A stretch of DNA of 64,000 nt from Stenotrophomonas raiganjensis (SeqCode) (GTDB lineage: Bacteria > Pseudomonadota > Gammaproteobacteria > Xanthomonadales > Xanthomonadaceae): contig NZ_JAUTXR010000195.1 of assembly GCF_030658505.1 (NCBI RefSeq), forward strand, positions 1-64,000, given 5' to 3'. The notes beneath the pieces were generated by a model. The model was not told where the DNA came from, ran no database searches, and worked only from the letters and a program-made list of their open reading frames with translations. Below, piece by piece: positions 42,980 through 52,184 of the stretch. A program made the position numbers and the translations under genes. Numbering within the stretch: the stretch's first letter is position 1; each line of letters opens with the position of its first letter.

Positions 42980-43960
42980 ATGGATCCTGACGATCGCCCG
43001 CAACGCCCGCTGGATGCCGTCGAGCGTCAGGCCCACGCGTGGGTGGTGCAGCTGACCTCGGGTGAAGCCACCGCTGCGGACGGGCGCAGGTTCCGCGCAT
43101 GGTGCGAGGCCGACCCCCGTCATCGCGAAGCATTTGGCCGTGCGCGCCGGCAATGGGAGCAGGTGCGGCTGGCTGGCGAGCAGCTGCCCGTCGCCGCACG
43201 CCAACCGGTCGCGCCGACGCCGGCCCAGCGCTGGAGCCGGCGCGCCTTCCTGGGCGCGGCGATTGCCGCGCCGGCCAGTCTGGTGGTGGTGGCGGCCCTC
43301 CGCCCGCCGCTGGGGTTATGGCCGTCGGTGAGTGCCCTGGCCGCCGATTTCCACACCGGTACCGGCGAGCGGTTGCAGATCTCGCCCTTGCCGCAGCTGA
43401 AGATGGAACTGGATACCCAGAGCAGCCTGCGCCGCCGTGCGGATACGCAGGGCGAAGGCTTCGAGCTGGTGCAGGGCCAGGTCGCGATCGAGACCCGCTC
43501 CGCGCTGCGGCTGGCAGTATTTGCCGGCCCGGGCTGCGTGATTGCCGATGAAGGTGCGGTGCACTTGGACGTGCGCAACACCCACGGCCAGGTACGGGTC
43601 ACCTGCCTGCACGGCAGTGCCCGCATCGAGCATCCGCAGGGACGGTTGCAGCTGCAGGCCGGCCAGCAGACCCAGTACGACGAGCGCCTCAGCGGCGTGG
43701 TCGCCGAGGCGGTGGCCTCGGACGTGAGCGCCTGGACCGAAGGCATGCTGGTGTTTCGCCGCGCCCCGCTGCGCGAGGTGGTGGACGAGCTCAACCGCTA
43801 CCGCCGAGGCAAGGTGCTGCTGGGCGAATCGGCGTTGGCGCGCGCACCGGTCAGCGGTCGCTTCCGCATCGATGATCCGGATGCGGCGCTTGAGCAGCTG
43901 CGGCTGACGATGTCGCTGGATCTGCGTCGCTTTCCGGGTGGCATTGCCGTCCTTGGTTAG
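42980..43960 (+). CDS. FecR family anti-sigma factor (326 aa)
   Basis: An N-terminal cytoplasmic segment (DUF4880-like) with QAHAWVVQLTSGEATAADGR and FRAWCEADPRHREAFGRAR, a membrane helix at about 87-107, and a periplasmic FecR domain with FHTGTGERLQISPLP and FELVQGQVAIET. A C-terminal STN-like segment has PLREVVDELNRYRRGKVLLG. It would hold the ECF sigma factor at the membrane until a periplasmic signal arrives. The chosen ATG gives the family length. Confidence 0.87.
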   Translation: MDPDDRPQRPLDAVERQAHAWVVQLTSGEATAADGRRFRAWCEADPRHREAFGRARRQWEQVRLAGEQLPVAARQPVAPTPAQRWSRRAFLGAAIAAPASLVVVAALRPPLGLWPSVSALAADFHTGTGERLQISPLPQLKMELDTQSSLRRRADTQGEGFELVQGQVAIETRSALRLAVFAGPGCVIADEGAVHLDVRNTHGQVRVTCLHGSARIEHPQGRLQLQAGQQTQYDERLSGVVAEAVASDVSAWTEGMLVFRRAPLREVVDELNRYRRGKVLLGESALARAPVSGRFRIDDPDAALEQLRLTMSLDLRRFPGGIAVLG

Positions 43961-44018
43961 ATGAAGACGCTGGCCATGCGCGCCGCGCAGGGCTGTTGCA
44001 AGCAAGGAGAGGCCAAGG

Positions 44019-44570
44019 ATGCGCAACGAGACCATCGGTGTGCTGGATCTGCGTCGCAATCTGTCGGCGTTGCTGGAAACCACGCAGCGCCGGCCGTTGA
44101 TGGTGCATCGCTATGGTTCGCCGTGGGTGTGCGTGGTATCCGATGCGCAGTGGCAGCAACAGGCGGTACTGCTGGAGTTCGATCCGCAGTCGCATCCCCT
44201 GGCGATGCTGCTGCGCCTGCAACGGCAGGCGTTGCCGCTGACCGAGACCGGTGCGCTGCCGCCGGCCGCCCTTGCACGCGCCCTGTTGCTGATGGGCATG
44301 CATGGCATCGACGACCTCGCGCAGCTGCACGAGCAGGTGCGGCACCATCGGCTGTGGCACTGGTTCGTGGCGGGCGGCCACGGCGTGATGGACGGCTGGC
44401 AGCTGCCAGCGCTGCGCGTCGCAATGGCGTCATGCTGCGATGACACGGACATGACCGATGCACTGGCGGGATTTGCTGCGCGCAGCGATGTGGCAGTGCT
44501 TGCACGACGTTGCGGTGGCGATGCGCCGTGCCTGGACCGCGAAGCCTGCAGGCGCATGACGTTGCGGTGA
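44019..44570 (+). CDS. Phd/YefM-like N-domain protein, copy 1 (183 aa)
   Basis: Residues 1-50 match the Phd/YefM antitoxin fold: TIGVLDLRRNLSALLETTQ, then RPLMVHRYGSPWVCVVSDAQW. The remaining 130 residues are unlike antitoxin tails: ALARALLLMGMHGIDDLAQLH and QVRHHRLWHWFVAGGHGVMDG recall the helical DUF772 start of IS5-type transposases. No toxin gene is adjacent. AAGGAGAGG precedes the ATG. It is a paralogue of the next gene. Function unknown. A DNA-binding regulator for this cluster is possible. Confidence 0.7.
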   Translation: MRNETIGVLDLRRNLSALLETTQRRPLMVHRYGSPWVCVVSDAQWQQQAVLLEFDPQSHPLAMLLRLQRQALPLTETGALPPAALARALLLMGMHGIDDLAQLHEQVRHHRLWHWFVAGGHGVMDGWQLPALRVAMASCCDDTDMTDALAGFAARSDVAVLARRCGGDAPCLDREACRRMTLR

Positions 44571-44690
44571 CGCGACCGATGAAGCGCAAACCACTGCACA
44601 GAGCTGCATCTGCAGTGTCGCTTCAGCTGCCGTGTTGACGTCTTCTCCAGAGTACGACGCACCGCGCGTCGTGGAGCACGGGCGGCGCCG

Positions 44691-45275
44691 ATGGCAGAAA
44701 GTCGCAGGATCAGCATGCTGGAGCTGGATCGCCACCTGAGCCAGTCACTGGAACAGGCACGGCACACACCCGTGAATGTGCAGCGCTATGGGCACTCGTG
44801 GGTCTGGGTGCTGTCCAGTGATGCCTGGGCCGATGCGGCGCGCTGGGCGGCACTGGACTGCAATGCGCATCCGCTGCAGGCCCTGCGCCGGTCGCTTGAC
44901 CTGAAGCTGCGGCCGTGGCCGGAAGCCTTCATGAACGTGCTGCCGCTTGAAGCAGGTGATGCACGCATGCTGCAACGGGCTGCGCTGCTGGTGGTGCTGC
45001 GCGGCCTGTGCAATGCCCAGCGCGTGCATGACGACCTTCGCTACCACCAGGCCTACCGGCAGTTCATCGGATTCGACCACGGCACCGCATGGTCACCGTT
45101 GCAGTGCGTGCGCCTGCTGCAGGGCTGCGCGCATCCCTCGCTTCGTGACTGCATCGACGACACGCTGGCCGGCGTTCCGCGGCCTCTGCTCGAAGCGGCT
45201 GGCGTGCCCGCTGCACGGGCTGCCACCACGCAGGCAGAAGCGCAGCGGATTGCGGGCGGATGTTTATCGTACTGA
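44691..45275 (+). CDS. Phd/YefM-like N-domain protein, copy 2 (194 aa)
   Basis: A paralogue of the previous gene. The Phd-like part reads RISMLELDRHLSQSLEQAR and TPVNVQRYGHSWVWVLSSDAW, and the helical part reads MLQRAALLVVLRGLCNAQR and DDLRYHQAYRQFIGFDHG. The latter is close in pattern to the 'DxxFRxFLGL' region of DUF772 transposase N-termini. No catalytic transposase domain is present. It lies 57 bp before gspG, so it may be transcribed with the secretion genes. Function unknown. Confidence 0.7.
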   Translation: MAESRRISMLELDRHLSQSLEQARHTPVNVQRYGHSWVWVLSSDAWADAARWAALDCNAHPLQALRRSLDLKLRPWPEAFMNVLPLEAGDARMLQRAALLVVLRGLCNAQRVHDDLRYHQAYRQFIGFDHGTAWSPLQCVRLLQGCAHPSLRDCIDDTLAGVPRPLLEAAGVPAARAATTQAEAQRIAGGCLSY

Positions 45276-45332
45276 CACATGCACCGCTGACCATGGTGCA
45301 GCGGTCTCTTCCAGGATGACGAGGGCGGAACA

Positions 45333-45770
45333 ATGGCAAGGCAGGTAGCGCATCGCAGGGCTCGGCAGCAGGGTTTCAGCCTGATCGAGATCATGGTGGT
45401 GGTGGTGATCATCGGCATCCTCGCCGCGTTGATCGTGCCGCGCCTGATGGACCGGCCCGATCAGGCGCGCGTGGTGGCGGCGCGCCAGGACATCGCCGCA
45501 TTGATGCAGGCGTTGAAACTGTTCAAGCTCGACAACGGGCGCTATCCGAGTGCCGAACAGGGACTGCAGGCGCTGGTGAAGCCACCGCAGGGGAGCGGCG
45601 CGATGCCGGTCACGCCGTATCTGGATCGGCTGCCCAACGATCCGTGGGGGCACCCGTACCAGTATCAGGTTCCCGGCACGCACGGGGACATCGACGTGTT
45701 CTCGCTGGGGGCAGACAGCAAGCCTGGCGGCGACGCCGGGAACGCGGACATCGGCTCCTGGCAACTGTGA
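45333..45770 (+). CDS. gspG: Type II secretion major pseudopilin GspG (145 aa)
   Basis: A prepilin leader is cut after Gly14 in RQQGFSLIEIMVVVVIIG, with Phe at +1 and Glu19 at +5. GspG-type C-terminal signatures follow: NGRYPSAEQGLQALV, YLDRLPNDPWGHPYQY and DVFSLGADSKPGG. It forms the periplasmic pseudopilus that drives substrates through the secretin. It is the only major pseudopilin in this cluster. The prepilin peptidase is encoded elsewhere. Confidence 0.94.
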   Translation: MARQVAHRRARQQGFSLIEIMVVVVIIGILAALIVPRLMDRPDQARVVAARQDIAALMQALKLFKLDNGRYPSAEQGLQALVKPPQGSGAMPVTPYLDRLPNDPWGHPYQYQVPGTHGDIDVFSLGADSKPGGDAGNADIGSWQL

Positions 45771-45779
45771 GGCGCGCCG

Positions 45780-46685
45780 ATGGCAGCCCGGATGCGATCG
45801 GTTTCGTTCGCCCGCCAGCGTGGCATGGCGGTGATTGTGGCCATGCTGGTGGTGGCATTGGTGGCGGTGATCGCCACTGCACTGCTGACCCGGCAGTCGG
45901 CGCAGCTGCGTGCGCTGCGCGGCGACCAGCTGCGTGCACAGGTGCGCATGGCGGTGGACGCGACGCTGGAGCGGGCGGCGCAGCAGCTGCGTGAGGACGT
46001 GCGTGAACAGCTGACCACGGTGCGCAGCGGACGCTGGGCGCGCCCATTGGAGCTGCAGGCGCCGTTGCCGGTGCAGCTGCAGCTGGTCGATGCGCAGTCG
46101 ATGTTCAACCTGCGCAACCTGCTGGCGCATGGCAGGCCGGACCCCGATGCGCGGCGCGCGTTCATCGCGTTGTGTGCTGGGCAGGGTCTGGGCCAGGACG
46201 CCTGCGCATCCGCCGCGGACCACATCCAGGCGCGCCTGCGCGATGGCGACATGCAGGCGCAGGCGCCGCTGCCGCGCGAATCACTGATCGAACAGGCGCT
46301 GCCGGGTGCCGATCCCGTGGCGTTGCAGGCGCTGGCGCGGCGCACCGTGGTGTTGCCGGCGCAGACCCTGGTCAACGCCAACACCAGCGACCTGCGCGTT
46401 CTGCAGGCGGTGACGCCTGCGGTCGAGCCGGCACGGCTGCAAGCGCTGCTCGGTGAGCGCGACGCGGGCCATTGGCTGCTCAATCGCGGCGACATCGCCA
46501 ATCGACTGCAACTGAGCAACGCGCAGATGGCCGTGGTGCCGCTTGGCATTCATAGCGAGTGGTTCCTTGCCGTCGGCCAGGTACAGGCCGATGGCAATGC
46601 TGTCGACTTCCGGGCCCTGATCTGGCGCGAGTACCGCGATGACAGTGTGCGCGTGCAGCGTGTGTGGACGAGGATTGGAGCATGA
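45780..46685 (+). CDS. gspK: Type II secretion minor pseudopilin GspK (301 aa)
   Basis: A prepilin-like N-terminus, RQRGMAVIVAMLVVALVAV, lacks the +5 Glu, as is usual for GspK. The large globular domain includes VDAQSMFNLRNLLA, and LVNANTSDLRVLQAV resembles the helical-repeat region of GspK. GspK caps the pseudopilus tip. GspH, GspI and GspJ, its usual tip partners, are not present in this operon. The stop overlaps gspL. Confidence 0.88.
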   Translation: MAARMRSVSFARQRGMAVIVAMLVVALVAVIATALLTRQSAQLRALRGDQLRAQVRMAVDATLERAAQQLREDVREQLTTVRSGRWARPLELQAPLPVQLQLVDAQSMFNLRNLLAHGRPDPDARRAFIALCAGQGLGQDACASAADHIQARLRDGDMQAQAPLPRESLIEQALPGADPVALQALARRTVVLPAQTLVNANTSDLRVLQAVTPAVEPARLQALLGERDAGHWLLNRGDIANRLQLSNAQMAVVPLGIHSEWFLAVGQVQADGNAVDFRALIWREYRDDSVRVQRVWTRIGA

Positions 46686-47845
46686 GCGTGCAGCTGAGGG
46701 TGCGCCTGCCGGCGCTGGAACACCTGCGCGCCGACAGTACGGTCGAGTGGGCGCAGATGCACAAGGGTGGGGTGCTGACCCATGGCCGCGAGGGCTTGGC
46801 CGTGCTCGGGCAACGTCATCCGCAGGCCGAGGTGCTGGCCTGTCTCGATCCGCAGGACCTGATCCTGCTGGAACTGCAGCTGCCGCCGCTGTCGGGCCGC
46901 AGGCTGCAGGCCGCATTGCAGGGCGAAGTAGAGGCGATGCTGCTGGATGACCTGCAGGAGGTCGCGTTGGCACACGGTATGCAGGCGGCGGACGGCACGG
47001 TTCCTGTGGCGTGGCTTGGCCAGCAGGCAGTCCTGCAGGCGCAACAGCTGCTGGCTTCATGTGCACTGCAGCTGCAGGCACTGTATCCGACCCCGCTGCT
47101 GCTGCCGTGGCAGAACGGCCAGGCAACGCTGCAGGCTGCCGGTGAGCATCTGCTGGTGCGCTGCGGGCGCGATCGTGGTTTTGTGCAGTGGTGCGGTGGG
47201 CGCGACACAGCAGCGGTGCTGCAGTCGCTCGCGGCGCGTCTTCAGCAATCCGGGGTGCAGGCCGTGCAGTGGATCGACAGCGTGCCGTCGGCGTGGCCGG
47301 AGAACCTGCCGGCCACCGTGGTCGCGCATGAACGGCAGGCGTGCGGACCTGTGCCAGCGTGGTCGTTGCCACTGCCGGGTCGCAGCAGGCAGGCACCACG
47401 CGTGGCGATCGGCCTCGCATTGGCGGCGGTGTTGCTGGCTGCGCTTGGGCTGCAGCTGCAGGTCTCGCGCTGGCGCAGCGAGGGCGAGGCGTTGCAGCAG
47501 GACATGGCGCGGCAGTTCAGCTCGCACTTTCCGGAGATCACCGATGTGGTGGACCCGGTGCTGCAGGCGCGGCGCGCGCTGGCCGTGCCGTTGCCGGCGC
47601 CGCCGTTGCCACCGGTGCAGCGGCAGGTCGCAACGACGCTGCAGGCGATTCCAGAGTTGGGCGGCCAGGTGCGCGGCCTGCGCTATCAACCCGGCCAGCT
47701 GGAACTGGAGCTGGACGCCGATATGCAGGCAGCAGCCGATGACGCACAGCGGCTGGAGCGGTGGCAGCAGGCGGCGCAGGCGCAGGGCCTGCAGCTGGCG
47801 CGCGAGGCCGGTGGACGCCTGCGCGTGAGCGGGGGCGGACAGTGA
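46682..47845 (+). CDS. gspL: Type II secretion protein GspL (387 aa)
   Basis: A cytoplasmic actin-like half (about 1-240) with ECVLA-like segments such as VLACLDPQDLILLELQLPPLSGRRL, shown here in parts only as LACLDPQD and LQLPPLSGRR. A membrane helix (APRVAIGLALAAVLLAALGL) and a periplasmic ferredoxin-like end follow. GspL links the ATPase GspE to the inner-membrane platform. The ATG overlaps the gspK stop and the stop overlaps gspM. Confidence 0.87.
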   Translation: MSVQLRVRLPALEHLRADSTVEWAQMHKGGVLTHGREGLAVLGQRHPQAEVLACLDPQDLILLELQLPPLSGRRLQAALQGEVEAMLLDDLQEVALAHGMQAADGTVPVAWLGQQAVLQAQQLLASCALQLQALYPTPLLLPWQNGQATLQAAGEHLLVRCGRDRGFVQWCGGRDTAAVLQSLAARLQQSGVQAVQWIDSVPSAWPENLPATVVAHERQACGPVPAWSLPLPGRSRQAPRVAIGLALAAVLLAALGLQLQVSRWRSEGEALQQDMARQFSSHFPEITDVVDPVLQARRALAVPLPAPPLPPVQRQVATTLQAIPELGGQVRGLRYQPGQLELELDADMQAAADDAQRLERWQQAAQAQGLQLAREAGGRLRVSGGGQ

Positions 47846-48369
47846 CCGCCAGAGCCGTGCGCCTGGGCGAGGGTGTGACCGGTCTGCAGCGACGCTGGCA
47901 GCACCTGCCGCCGCGCGACCGATGGATGCTGCGGATGATGGTGCTGGCGCTGCTGGCAGCGGGGCTGTGGTCATTCTGGCTGGAGCCGCTGCTGAAACAG
48001 CGTGCGCACTGGCAGGCTGAGCTGCCGCGGCTGCAGGCGCAGGCGCGCGCACTGGCGCCGCTGCTGCGTGCACGCGAACGCCAGCAGCAGGTGCAGGGGC
48101 AGCGCCCGACGCTGGCCGCGCTGCGTAATGGAATCAAGTCCGCCGGCCTCGCCGATGGACTGCGTGTCGAAGCACGCGACGGGCGTTGGCACCTGCAGGT
48201 GCAGGCCGTACCTGCTGACGCACTGTGGAACTGGCTGCTGCCCGTGCTGGCCGATCCGGCCATCGAACTGCAGCAGCTGCAACTGACACGCACAGGGGAT
48301 GCGAACATGCCGGCGGCACGGATATCCGGAAACATCGTGATGGCACTCACTGCGGGTGGCCATTCATGA
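47842..48369 (+). CDS. gspM: Type II secretion protein GspM (175 aa)
   Basis: A GTG start overlaps the gspL stop (GTGA). One membrane helix, MMVLALLAAGLWSFWLEPL, is followed by a periplasmic helix and ferredoxin-like domain ending in NIVMALTAGGHS. GspM stabilises GspL. Sequence conservation in this family is low, so the call rests on topology and position. Confidence 0.82.
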   Translation: MTARAVRLGEGVTGLQRRWQHLPPRDRWMLRMMVLALLAAGLWSFWLEPLLKQRAHWQAELPRLQAQARALAPLLRARERQQQVQGQRPTLAALRNGIKSAGLADGLRVEARDGRWHLQVQAVPADALWNWLLPVLADPAIELQQLQLTRTGDANMPAARISGNIVMALTAGGHS

Positions 48370-50747
48370 GGGCGATGCGCAGCCTTGCCTGCAGCACTGT
48401 ACTGGCCCTGATCGTGGGTGCCGCTCACGTTGTTGCGCCGGCACAGGCGCAGGACGCCCCCGATGAGCCGGTGCAGTTGAACCTGGTGGATACCGATATC
48501 GGCGGCGTGCTGCGTATGGCAGCAAGGTTCACCGGCCGCCAGTTCCTGGTCGACCCACGGGTGACCGGCAAGATGACCGTGGTTTCCGATGGTCCGGTCA
48601 GCCGTACCCAGGCCTACCAGTTGCTGCTGGGCGCGCTGCGCATGCGCGGCTTTGCCGTGGTCGAGAACGGTGGCGTCAGCCGGGTGGTGCCACAGACCGA
48701 TGCCAAGGTGCTCGGTGGGCGGGTGGGGGCCGGGGGTGCCGGTGGCGAAGTGGCCACGCGCACCTTCGCGCTGCGCTACGAGAACGCGGCCGCGCTGGTG
48801 GCAGTGCTGCGGCCGATGATCAGCCCGGACAACCCGATCACCGCCAATCCGGGCAACAACACCCTGGTGATCACCGACTATGCCGACAACCTGGAGCGCA
48901 TCGCGCGGGTGATCGCCAGCGTCGACACACCGGCTGGCATGGACACCGACGTGGTGAAGCTGCAGCAGGGCATTGCGGTGGACGTGGCGGCGATGGTCGC
49001 GCCGCTGCTGGATGCGCAGGGCGCCGAGCCGACCCAGAAGGTGGTGGTGATGGCCGACCCGCGCAGCAACAGCGTGCTGCTGCGCTCCAGCAGCCCCGGT
49101 CGCACGCGCCTGGCGCGGCAGCTGGTGGAGAAGCTGGATCGTGCCCAGGACGAGTCCGGCAACCTGCACGTGGTCTACCTGCGCAATGCCCAGGCCAACC
49201 AGCTGGCCGGCGTGCTGCGCGGTGTGGTGGCCGGCCAGAGCGATGCACCGGCGATGGGCAGCAACGAAGGCATCACGCCGCTGCCTGGCGACGCCAACCG
49301 CTCCACACCCGCGCAGTCGTCACAGCCGCAGCAGGCCAAGCCCGGCGGCAACGCACTGGAATCGCAGCGGCTGGACCCGAACCGGCGCGACCCGATCGAC
49401 GCCGGCGGCACCGGCTTCAGCCAGAACGGCATTTCGGTGCAGGCGGACGTGGCCACCAACACGCTGCTGATCTCGGCGCCGGAACCGGTGTACCGCAACC
49501 TGCGGCGGGTGATCGACCAGCTCGACCAGCGCCGTGCACAGGTGCTGGTGGAAAGCCTGATCGTGGAGGTCAACCAGACCGATGCGGCCGAACTGGGCGT
49601 GCAGTGGATGCTGGGCAATGGCCGCACCTTCGGCGGCACCCACTTCGGCGGCACCACCGGTGGCAGCGGGCTGAACACCACCGCACGTACAACCCTGGAC
49701 GTGTTGCCCAAGGATGGCCTGAAGATCGGGGTGATCGACGGCACCATCAACCTGCCCGGTGTCGGCCAGATCCTCAACATGAAGGCGCTGGCCAACGCGC
49801 TGCAGAGCAAGGGCGGTGCCAACATCCTGTCCACGCCGAACCTGATGACGCTGGACAATGAAGCGGCCAGCATCATGGTCGGGCAGACCGTGCCGTTCGT
49901 CAGCGGCCGCTACGTGACCGACGGTGGTGGCGGCAGCAACAACCCGTTCCAGACCATCGTGCGCGAGGACGTGGGCCTGAAGCTGCGGGTGCGCCCGCAG
50001 ATCTCCGAGGGTGGCACGGTGAAGCTGGACATCTACCAGGAAGTAAGCAGCATCGACGCGCAGAGCGCGAACAGCACGGCCGGCATCATCACCAACAAGC
50101 GCGCCCTGGATACCAGCGTGCTGCTGGACGATGGCCAGATCATGGTGCTGGGTGGCCTGCTGGAAGACAGCGTCAGCCATGGCCGTGATGCGGTGCCGGG
50201 GCTGGGAAAGATCCCGGTGCTGGGTGCCTTGTTCCGCAGCGATACGCGCAAGCGCGCCAAGACCAACCTGATGGTGTTCCTGCGCCCGCACGTGGTGCGT
50301 GACCCGGCCGCCGGCCAGCGCCTGACCCGCGACCGCTACGACTACATGCGCAACGCGCAGGCCGGCGCGCAGCCGGTACAGAGCTGGGCCTTGCCGGCGC
50401 TGTCGGCACCGCAGCTGCCACCGCAGGACCTGTCTGTACTCGGCCAGGGCAATGCACGCGATGGCCAGGGCCAGTCGCTGCAGAACAGCAGCCTGGCGGC
50501 GCTGTACCCGTCCGGTGACGGCGATGCGCAGCTGGTGCAGTTCGCGCAGGGGCTGGACCCGGCGCGTGCCAGCCAGGGCGTGGCGCAGGTGCGTGCACTG
50601 GGCCTGCAGGCCTATGCCGAAGCGACGCCCGGCGAGAGCGGGCAACGCCTGCGCGTGCGATTGCCGCGCGACCCGGCGACGCTGGACCCGGCGCTGCAGC
50701 AGCTGCGCGGGCTGGGCTACACGCCGGAACTGGTGATCGGGCCGTGA
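48366..50747 (+). CDS. gspD: Type II secretion secretin GspD (793 aa)
   Basis: A signal peptide ends at APAQAQ. Periplasmic N0-N3 domains follow: VQLNLVDTDIGGVLRMAAR, KMTVVSDGPVSRTQAY, TFALRYENAAALVAVLRPM and VVYLRNAQANQLAGVLRGV. The barrel-forming secretin domain includes VLVESLIVEVNQTDAAELG, SGRYVTDGGG and the C-terminal LMVFLRPHVVRDP. About 110 extra residues after the secretin domain form a polar tail. The multimer forms the outer-membrane gate. No pilotin (GspS) or GspC gene lies alongside. Confidence 0.94.
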   Translation: MRAMRSLACSTVLALIVGAAHVVAPAQAQDAPDEPVQLNLVDTDIGGVLRMAARFTGRQFLVDPRVTGKMTVVSDGPVSRTQAYQLLLGALRMRGFAVVENGGVSRVVPQTDAKVLGGRVGAGGAGGEVATRTFALRYENAAALVAVLRPMISPDNPITANPGNNTLVITDYADNLERIARVIASVDTPAGMDTDVVKLQQGIAVDVAAMVAPLLDAQGAEPTQKVVVMADPRSNSVLLRSSSPGRTRLARQLVEKLDRAQDESGNLHVVYLRNAQANQLAGVLRGVVAGQSDAPAMGSNEGITPLPGDANRSTPAQSSQPQQAKPGGNALESQRLDPNRRDPIDAGGTGFSQNGISVQADVATNTLLISAPEPVYRNLRRVIDQLDQRRAQVLVESLIVEVNQTDAAELGVQWMLGNGRTFGGTHFGGTTGGSGLNTTARTTLDVLPKDGLKIGVIDGTINLPGVGQILNMKALANALQSKGGANILSTPNLMTLDNEAASIMVGQTVPFVSGRYVTDGGGGSNNPFQTIVREDVGLKLRVRPQISEGGTVKLDIYQEVSSIDAQSANSTAGIITNKRALDTSVLLDDGQIMVLGGLLEDSVSHGRDAVPGLGKIPVLGALFRSDTRKRAKTNLMVFLRPHVVRDPAAGQRLTRDRYDYMRNAQAGAQPVQSWALPALSAPQLPPQDLSVLGQGNARDGQGQSLQNSSLAALYPSGDGDAQLVQFAQGLDPARASQGVAQVRALGLQAYAEATPGESGQRLRVRLPRDPATLDPALQQLRGLGYTPELVIGP

Positions 50748-52177
50748 GCACCGCCGCGTCACTGCCGTACGCCTGGGTGCGCAGCCACGGCGTGATGCTG
50801 TCCGAAGTTGGCGGCGAGCCGGTGCTGCTGGGCACCGCCGACACCGCGGCGTGGGCCGTGGCCGAACTGCGCCGACGGCATGGCCCGCTGCCGTTCCAGG
50901 CGCTGGATACAGCGACCTGGCAGCAGCGCCTGGGTGAACAGTATCGTGACGGCGGCGACGCCGCCGCCGTGGTCGGTGCCGCCGAAAGCGAAGTCGATCT
51001 GGATCGGTTGATGCAGGACATGCCGGAGGTCACCGATCTGTTGGATGCGCAGGACGATGCACCGGTGATCCGCATGATCAATGCGCTGCTGGCACAGGCC
51101 GCGCGCGATGGCGCCAGCGATCTGCACATCGAGCCGTTCGAGACCCATTCGGTCGTGCGCTACCGCGTGGACGGCACCCTGCGCGACATGGTGCAGCCGC
51201 GGCGGGCCCTGCACGCGGCGCTGGTATCACGCATCAAGATCATGGCGCACCTGGATATCGCCGAGAAACGCCTGCCACAGGACGGGCGCATCGCCATCCG
51301 CGTGGGCGGGCGGCCGTTGGACATCCGTGTCTCCACCGTGCCGACCGGGCATGGCGAGCGTGCCGTGCTGCGCCTGCTGGAGAAGGATGCCGGACGGCTG
51401 CAGCTGCAGCGCCTTGGCATGGCCGACGATACGCTGGCCACGTTCACCGGCCTGATCCGGCAGCCGCATGGCATCGTGCTGGTCACCGGCCCGACCGGCA
51501 GCGGCAAGACCACCTCGCTGTACGCCGCGCTGGGCCAGCTCGACAGCAGCACCAGCAACATCCTCACCGTGGAGGACCCGGTGGAGTATGACTTCGCCGG
51601 CATCGGCCAGATCCAGGTCAACGCGCGTATCGGAATGAGCTTCGGCACAGCGCTGCGCGCGATCCTGCGCCAGGACCCGGACACCATCATGATCGGTGAG
51701 ATCCGCGACCTGGAGACCGCGCAGATTGCGGTGCAGTCGTCGCTGACCGGCCACGGCGTGCTCGCCTCGCTGCATACCAATGATGCGATCTCGGCGGTGA
51801 CCCGCCTGGCCGACATGGGCGTGGAGCCGTTCCTGCTGGCCTCGTCGTTGCGCGGCGTACTGGCGCAGCGGCTGGTGCGGCGGCTGTGCATGCAGTGCCG
51901 GCGTGCCGAGGTGGACGGCGACGGCAGAACCGTGTGGCGCGCGGTGGGCTGTGCGGCCTGTGCCAACAGTGGCTATCGGGGCCGTACCGGCATCCATGAG
52001 CTGTTCGTGGTCGACGACCGCGTGCGCGCGTTGATCCATGAAGGGCAGGGTGAGCCTGCGCTGCGCGAGGCGGCAAGGCGTGCGGGCATGCGGACCCTGC
52101 GGCAGGACGGCCAGCGCTGGATCGACAGCGGTGTGACCACGCTGGAAGAGATCCTGCGCGTCACCGGAGACGATTGA
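50744..52177 (+). CDS. gspE: Type II secretion ATPase GspE (477 aa)
   Basis: A GTG start overlaps the gspD stop. Walker A is at residues 249-256 (GPTGSGKT), the Asp box is IGEIRDLETAQIAVQ, and the His box is TGHGVLASLHTNDA. Zinc-type cysteines occur as CMQC and CAAC near the C-terminus. The N-terminal domain is shorter than in classical GspE. It powers pseudopilus assembly from the cytoplasm. Confidence 0.94.
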   Translation: MSTAASLPYAWVRSHGVMLSEVGGEPVLLGTADTAAWAVAELRRRHGPLPFQALDTATWQQRLGEQYRDGGDAAAVVGAAESEVDLDRLMQDMPEVTDLLDAQDDAPVIRMINALLAQAARDGASDLHIEPFETHSVVRYRVDGTLRDMVQPRRALHAALVSRIKIMAHLDIAEKRLPQDGRIAIRVGGRPLDIRVSTVPTGHGERAVLRLLEKDAGRLQLQRLGMADDTLATFTGLIRQPHGIVLVTGPTGSGKTTSLYAALGQLDSSTSNILTVEDPVEYDFAGIGQIQVNARIGMSFGTALRAILRQDPDTIMIGEIRDLETAQIAVQSSLTGHGVLASLHTNDAISAVTRLADMGVEPFLLASSLRGVLAQRLVRRLCMQCRRAEVDGDGRTVWRAVGCAACANSGYRGRTGIHELFVVDDRVRALIHEGQGEPALREAARRAGMRTLRQDGQRWIDSGVTTLEEILRVTGDD

Positions 52178-52184
52178 GGCGACG

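Noticed and set aside
44019..45275. Classical toxin-antitoxin system
   Set aside because: The N-termini are antitoxin-like, but no toxin-sized partner gene adjoins either copy, and the C-terminal halves are not antitoxin tails.
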